From: Bin87 sp965116565
GTDB lineage: Bacteria; Chloroflexota; Dehalococcoidia; Lucifugimonadales; UBA3495
DNA length: 64,000 nucleotides
Reading direction: 5' to 3'
Assembly (NCBI GenBank): GCA_965116565.1
Contig: OZ220699.1
Coordinates: 434,001 to 498,000 of the forward strand
The notes beneath the pieces were generated by a model. That model saw only the letters and a list, made by a program, of their open reading frames with translations, was not told the DNA's origin and ran no database searches. Positions 59,674 to 64,000 of this stretch are shown piece by piece (the stretch's first letter is position 1; each line of letters opens with the position of its first letter). A program made the translations under genes and the position numbers.

Positions 59674-61395
59674 TTACCCAACGTCCTCCACCGGCACCGT
59701 CGCGATGCCATACGTCCCGTAGAAGAAGTTGGCGTAGTGGGTGGAACCGCCGGTGACCCACAGCAGGTACTGGTCCGGATCCTCCAGCGCCGGGATGGTG
59801 GCGTCCGGGTCGTCGGCAAGGTGCTGAAGCTCGGGGTGGGCCAGCCACTTGCCGTTCTCGTCGGTGGGCACGCCGTTGCGGATGGCATCCTGCAATGACG
59901 CGCGGCAACGCTCGTGCAGCCACTCCTGGGCGTCGCGCTTGCTGAAGCCGGCGTTGTTCAGTATGACCGCGCGCGACGGGCTGAGCATGATCGGATGGTA
60001 CGGGCCCTGGTAGGACACGCGCTCGTTGGTGTGGCCAACTTGCGCGGACTGCGGACCCTTGATCCACGCGCCACCGCCGGCGTGGCGGTAGAACATCATG
60101 GACGCGATGTTGTTCAGCGTGTCCAGGTGGTTCTTTGAGGCGTTGTCCAGCACGTCCGTCGGGCCGGTGACGGTTACCACCGTGACCGCGCTCTCGTCGG
60201 GCCGGAACCCCTTGTCCACGTGGTAGGGCTGCCACGGGCTGACCTCTTCGTTCTCGGCAATGCACATGCCGAACTTGGTGGGCAGGCCGATGAAGTTGGG
60301 GTCGCCGGCGCCGGCCTTGCAGTAGCCGATGTTGATGAGGCACAGGCGCAGGGCGCGCCCGATGGCGGTGTTGGCCTTGTTGACCACGCCGGGCCCCATG
60401 GCCGACGTGCCGTAGTTGATGCCGGCCCGGTCCGCTATTGGACCGTTGACCAGAATCAGCGGGGCCTCGGTGTGGCCCGACACCTGCATGTCCCGGTGGT
60501 TGCTCTCCGGCTGGGCGATGCACTCGATGGCGGCCAGCAGGATGGGGAACTGCTCCGGACGGCAGCCGGCCATGACCGCGTTGATGGCGATCTTTTCCAC
60601 GGTGGCCAGGCCGAAGCCGGGCTCCATGACCATCACCACGTCCTGCGGCGCGCGGCGCGTGCCCTTCAGCATGGCCTCCACCAACTCGGGCGTGGGCGGA
60701 ACCACGGGCATCCCGTCGCTCCAGTCCCGCTCCTCCATGAATCGGTTGACGGCATCGATGCCCCACGGCGATTCGTCCAGCGTGACGGTGAACACGTCGG
60801 TCTCGCTGTGGCCGTTGGTCATGCCGGACAGGTCGGCCGTCGCCGACATGCGGGTGAGGCCGAGGATGATGTTGTCAATCTGCTCGTCCACCATGCTGTG
60901 GATGTAATCGGACTGCTGCCCGGTGCAGGCGTGGGGGATGGTGACGAACGCCGTCGCGGGCTGGCCCCAGCCGTCCACACAGGACTGCCAGGCACGGGCG
61001 AAACTGCGGGCGGCGATGCCGACGGCGGGGATGCCGGCCCTCTCCATAGCTACCATGTCGTGGGCAAGCCACGACGTGCAGCCCCCTCAATGGGCGGCGG
61101 CGCCCACCATGGCGTCAACCTCGTTGGAGATGATTGCCGCCTCGGCCTCGTCGATGTGCACGCCGCGGCTGAGGGAGGGACGGCCATCACGCCGGGGGCC
61201 GCCGTAGCTCTCGAACTTCACGTTGGAGTAACGTCGGGCGATGTGCTCGGCCACCCGGTCAACGGCCACGCCGGCGCCGCCGGTCATGTTGTCGTAAAGG
61301 CCGATGGTCTTGCCCTCCAGGGTGTCCAGGCGGGGGGCCGGCGGAACTTTGAAATCCACCCGCGCGGCGGCGGGAGACATTATTCGCAGCTGCAT
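59674..61395 (-). CDS. UGSC-family selenoprotein with large C-terminal domain (in-frame TGA = Sec103)
   Basis: Read through TGA (61087-61089), this frame encodes 573 residues. Residues 1-180 form a UGSC-type domain: GKTIGLYDNMTGGAG, NEVDAMVGAAAH, then U-G-G-C-TSW (Sec103, Cys106), MERAGIPAVGIA and VTIPHACTGQ. Residues about 195-573 are a second domain with DRFMEERDWSDGMPVVPPTP-like text, GHTEAPLILVNGPIADRAGI and VTVTGPTDVLDNASKN. The family uses U or C at the first position, so a Sec form is expected. Function is unknown; a thiol/selenol redox role is likely. Conventional calling would split it into a 102-residue fragment and a 460-residue fragment. Confidence 0.88.
61057..61089 (-). promoter_or_regulatory. 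Bacterial SECIS element of the UGSC gene
   Basis: Eleven bases after the TGA starts a perfect 7-bp stem (GTCGTGG with CCACGAC) with a 5-base loop CTTGC. Position fits a bacterial SECIS; the loop G is fourth rather than first or second, so it is the weakest of the three. Confidence 0.65.
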
Positions 61396-61489
61396 GGTCG
61401 TTTCATCCTATGGTGAGTTTTGGGGATTCTGGCATGTATTGGGCGGCTTGGCAACTTTGGGGCCGTTGGGCTGTGCTACGATGCTGGGC

Positions 61490-62233
61490 ATGCGCGCGCT
61501 GGTGGTGTCCGACATTCACTCGAACCTGGAGGCGTTTGACGCCGTGCTGGCCGATGCGGAGAGACGCGGCGGCTATGACACCGTATGGTTCCTGGGAGAC
61601 CTGGTGGGTTACGGAGCCGATCCCGGCGCGTGCATCGAGCGACTGCGGGGCCTGCCGCACATCGCCATCGCGGGCAACCATGACCACGCGGTTACCGGCA
61701 AGCTGGACCCCGACCTGTTCAACGGCGCGGCGCGGGCGGCGGCCCTGTGGACTGCCCATGCACTCTCCAAAGACGAGATGACGTACCTGGCCGGACTGCC
61801 CGAGGTGCGCACGGTGGACGATTTTACCCACGTGCACGGGAGCCTGCGCGATCCGGTGATGGAGTACCTGATCAGCGAGCCGGCGGCGTTGGCCACGTTC
61901 GCGCTGATGGCGACGCCGTTCTGCCTGGTGGGGCACTCGCACTATCCGATCGTGTGGACGGAGAACGAGCACGGCGCGGACGTTGCGCTGCTGGACGAAA
62001 CGGAACCGCTCATGCTGAGCGCGGAGCAGCGGGTGATCGTCAACCCGGGCAGCGTGGGCCAGCCCAGGGACGGAGACTGGAGGGCGTCGTACCTGCTTTA
62101 TGACAGCGAGATCGGCGGCGCGGGCGCGCTGGAGCACCGCCGCGTCGAGTACGACATCGCGACGGCGCAGCGCAAAATTCGCGCGGCAGGCTTGCCGGAA
62201 TCGCTGGCGGACCGGCTGGGGCGTGGGCATTAG
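61490..62233 (+). CDS. Calcineurin-like metallophosphoesterase
   Basis: A 247-residue YfcE/MJ0936-type phosphodiesterase: VVSDIHSN, WFLGDLVGYG, AGNHDHA, HVHGSLRDP and VGHSHYP give the full set of metal ligands. ATG 61490 fits the family start; the frame is open further upstream without meaning. Divergent from the selenoprotein gene. The substrate is unknown. Confidence 0.9.
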   Translation: MRALVVSDIHSNLEAFDAVLADAERRGGYDTVWFLGDLVGYGADPGACIERLRGLPHIAIAGNHDHAVTGKLDPDLFNGAARAAALWTAHALSKDEMTYLAGLPEVRTVDDFTHVHGSLRDPVMEYLISEPAALATFALMATPFCLVGHSHYPIVWTENEHGADVALLDETEPLMLSAEQRVIVNPGSVGQPRDGDWRASYLLYDSEIGGAGALEHRRVEYDIATAQRKIRAAGLPESLADRLGRGH

Positions 62234-62436
62234 GCGATTGGAGTAAAATAATTCAAATGAGCGTGAGAACTCATTCCCAACTCACGAATGCCAAACGGCT
62301 CTCTGAATCTCGCGCCACTGCCTGAATCAGCAACTGTTACAATTGGCCGGAACAAGCGCAAGGATTCGACTGGCGACGCGCCGCAATTATAGTCTCGGAG
62401 GAGGAGCCTCGGGGAAGGAGCCTCAGGAGGAACACC

Positions 62437-62727
62437 ATGCCTGCTATCAAGACTCGGCTGGAGGGAGCCTTGGAAGCGAGACGTCGTGCAAGGGCGAATC
62501 CGACGGTAACCCGCAGCCGCTACTCGTTGCGTCGTTTCCTCAAAGCAGCCCACGAGGCGCTCGCGGCAGGTGATGATCCCAAAGCAGTGGACATGGCGGC
62601 GCGCATCTATGTTCACGAAGACTTACGAGGCCGCGTCAACACCATACTTGCGCGCAGCCTGCATGACAAAACTGCAAACCGTTCCCGCCTGCGCTTAGAC
62701 AGGTTGAATCGGCGGTCCGAACTGTAG
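62437..62727 (+). CDS. Hypothetical protein (96 aa)
   Basis: A basic, helical protein (RRFLKAAHEALAAGDDPKAVDMAARIYV). AGGAGG lies 7-8 bases before the ATG, so it is probably real. No family recognised. Confidence 0.6.
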   Translation: MPAIKTRLEGALEARRRARANPTVTRSRYSLRRFLKAAHEALAAGDDPKAVDMAARIYVHEDLRGRVNTILARSLHDKTANRSRLRLDRLNRRSEL

Positions 62728-62734
62728 ACGTGTC

Positions 62735-63226
62735 ATGTCCAGACGATCCGATCCACAGGATGCCGAAGCAGGTGCGGGGGAGAACGGCGGCGTTGGTCGA
62801 TCGTCGACAGATATTACTCCAACAGCGCCTCCCTCACCCAGCGAGTCGTCCAGTGAACGCGACACGTTTGGCGCTGATTTGGCGGGGCATCAGATCGGTC
62901 AGATCGTGATGCAAGCTTTTTCCCGTCTGTTCTAAACCACGAACGAAGAATCCATTGTCGACGCAGAACTAGCTCACAAAGCCCTTGATCTCGACCGGCA
63001 TGAACTGGACTTGATAAACGAAGAGGCAAAACGTGACCACCAGAGAAAGATGCAAGAAATTAAGATTATCGCGTCTCTGGCGGTCGCGGCGATGATTGTC
63101 ATCCTGTTCATATGCGGTTTGGTAGCATGGCGTGCACCTGACAAGCTCCTGGAAATCGTCATACCTACCATCACTGCCATAGGTGGCTTGTTAGGTGGTT
63201 ACGGTATAGGACGGGTTAGGCGTTAG
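62735..63226 (+). pseudogene. Membrane protein interrupted by an in-frame TAA
   Basis: Codons from ATG 62735 give a Ser/Pro-rich segment and HQIGQIVMQAFSRLF, then TAA (62933-62935). The same frame continues as EESIVDAELAHKALDLDRHE, INEEAKRDHQRKMQEIKIIA, then two membrane helices (SLAVAAMIVILFICGLVAW and a Gly-rich helix) to 63226. Joined it would be about 163 residues, so a nonsense mutation is likely. Alternatively two proteins are made, the second from a later start such as 63011. Confidence 0.45.
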
Positions 63227-63342
63227 ATTGGTTCGCGACTTGCACAGCCGCCGAGATTGTCGGCGCAGTGTGGGAACGATTACAATCCGGGGGCGAACTG
63301 GACCAAGTACCGAGGCGACGCTGGCAACGAGGACTAAACAAA

Positions 63343-63522
63343 ATGAGCCAGAGCAACGATTTGGAGCGGATTTACCAGGAGCTGCGCCGGCGGGCGGTGG
63401 TGGAGTTTGGCGAGGAGCGCGCCGTGGAACTGGAATCGTACCTGCGGACTGCGGCGCAGCAGATTCACGACGTTGAGGGCGCCGACGTGCACCCGGACCT
63501 GGAGCCGCTGTTCCAGGAATAG
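63343..63522 (+). CDS. Small hypothetical protein upstream of an amidase
   Basis: About 59 residues: an acidic-basic helix (NDLERIYQELRRRAVVEFGE) and a second helical part ending HPDLEPLFQE. 80 bases before the amidase gene, so likely its operon partner. ATG 63343 is preferred over the upstream in-frame ATG. No family recognised. Confidence 0.5.
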   Translation: MSQSNDLERIYQELRRRAVVEFGEERAVELESYLRTAAQQIHDVEGADVHPDLEPLFQE

Positions 63523-63602
63523 TGGGGGAGTCGAATACTCCCGGCGCCCCGGCCCTCGCCCGCGAGGGGAGAGGGAGTTGAGCCACACCGTCAAGAGGTT
63601 GG

Positions 63603-64000
63603 ATGATGCCTGAACTTCATGAGCTATCGGTGGTAGAAGCCGCCGCGCAAATTCGCGAGGGAACCATTTCGCCGGTGGCCCTGGCGGAATCGCTATTGGC
63701 GCGGATTGACGCGCTGGACGGGGACCTTCAGGCCTGGGTCACGATTGACCGGGACGCCGTGCTGGCGATGGCGCGGCAGCGGGAGGCCGAGGTGCAGAGC
63801 GGCGCGGCGCTGGGCCCCATCCACGGCGTGCCGGTGGGTCTGAAGGACATCTTCTACACCGAGGGGATGCTCACCGCGTGCGGCTCCAAGGTGTACGCCG
63901 ACTTCGTCCCCAGCTTCGACGCCACGTCGGTGGCCAAGATCAAAGCCGCCGGCGGCATCATTCTGGGCAAGGCGGTCACCACCGAGTTCGCCACGTCCGA
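63603..64000 (+). CDS. Amidase (amidase signature family), 3' truncated by window
   Basis: The frame stays open to the window end (about 132 residues seen). Opening LHELSVVEAAAQIREGTISPVALAES, then GPIHGVPVGLKDIFYTEGMLT with the catalytic Lys of the Ser-Ser-Lys triad, and GGIILGKAVTTEFA. The Ser-rich signature lies outside. ATG 63603 and ATG 63606 are both possible starts after GAGG. GatA or a stand-alone amidase cannot be told apart yet. Confidence 0.88.
   Translation, partial: MMPELHELSVVEAAAQIREGTISPVALAESLLARIDALDGDLQAWVTIDRDAVLAMARQREAEVQSGAALGPIHGVPVGLKDIFYTEGMLTACGSKVYADFVPSFDATSVAKIKAAGGIILGKAVTTEFATS

Noticed and set aside
5463..61089. TGA as a general sense codon (alternative genetic code)
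   Set aside because: Many genes in the window (for example prmC, rplK, nusG) end in TGA with unrelated sequence after it, so only the three hairpin-followed TGAs are read through.
62933..62935. TAA recoding in the split membrane gene
   Set aside because: TAA is not used for Sec or pyrrolysine and no recoding signal was seen, so a nonsense mutation is simpler.
1..64000. CRISPR array, prophage, insertion sequence or replication origin
   Set aside because: No regularly spaced direct repeats, transposase, integrase, phage structural genes or DnaA-box cluster were recognised.

Overview
This 64 kb window is a GC-rich bacterial chromosome segment, most likely from an aerobic, heterotrophic member of the Chloroflexota (SAR202 / Dehalococcoidia-like). 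That placement is inferred from gene content: an alternative complex III (ACIII) locus, the F420 enzyme CofE, a P450, tandem dienelactone hydrolases, EthD, nitrilase and amidase genes, and a tRNA-tuf-rpmG-secE-nusG-rplKAJL core. A 16S or marker-gene tree was not possible here.

Layout. 1-3.6 kb: end of prfA, a HEPN-like gene, prmC, a P450 and an unknown gene. 4-8.6 kb: a minus-strand block with a selenocysteine-containing thioredoxin/NHL protein, a galactose-binding-like protein, two dienelactone hydrolases and three tiny coupled membrane genes. 8.6-14.7 kb: a GSA-aminomutase-like aminotransferase preceded by a broken toxin-antitoxin pair, an MFS carrier, dinB, a Uma2 protein and cofE. 15-20.6 kb: tRNA-Thr/Tyr/Thr, tuf, rpmG, secE, nusG, rplK, rplA, an L10 leader, rplJ and rplL. 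20.6-30.1 kb: SDR, EthD, DUF885 peptidase, lepB, prs, relA/spoT, a DASS carrier and a nuclease. 30.1-38.4 kb: a selenocysteine rhodanese, then a repeat-rich stretch with defense and toxin-antitoxin genes (HigB-like, two tandem hicAB pairs, a frameshifted HsdR_N-type gene, a third hic pair), interrupted by acs and a nitrilase.

38.5-53.4 kb is the respiratory core. A strong promoter and hairpin precede a small membrane gene, actA, actB split into two genes, two NrfD-type genes, two actD genes and actE. A PIN toxin-antitoxin pair follows, then a cytochrome c maturation block (ccmH, ccmF, ccmI-like, two accessory genes, and a TlpA/CcmG-type thioredoxin). The maturation genes probably serve the pentaheme and monoheme cytochromes encoded next to them. 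53.4-64 kb: a ROK kinase, a decayed Uma2 gene, an SDR, small membrane genes, two oligopeptide ABC ATPases, higBA, a UGSC-type selenoprotein, a phosphoesterase, small unknown genes and the start of an amidase.

The main finding is that three separate genes are each interrupted by one in-frame TGA exactly at a redox or persulfide position: UxxC in a thioredoxin/NHL protein, the catalytic residue of a rhodanese, and the UGGC of a UGSC-family protein. Each TGA is followed 10-19 nt later by a perfect stem-loop with the geometry of a bacterial SECIS. Conventional gene calling would truncate or split all three. Other notable features are several frameshifted or decayed accessory genes, gene conversion between tandem hicB genes, two SDRs without the catalytic tyrosine, and families of dispersed palindromes.
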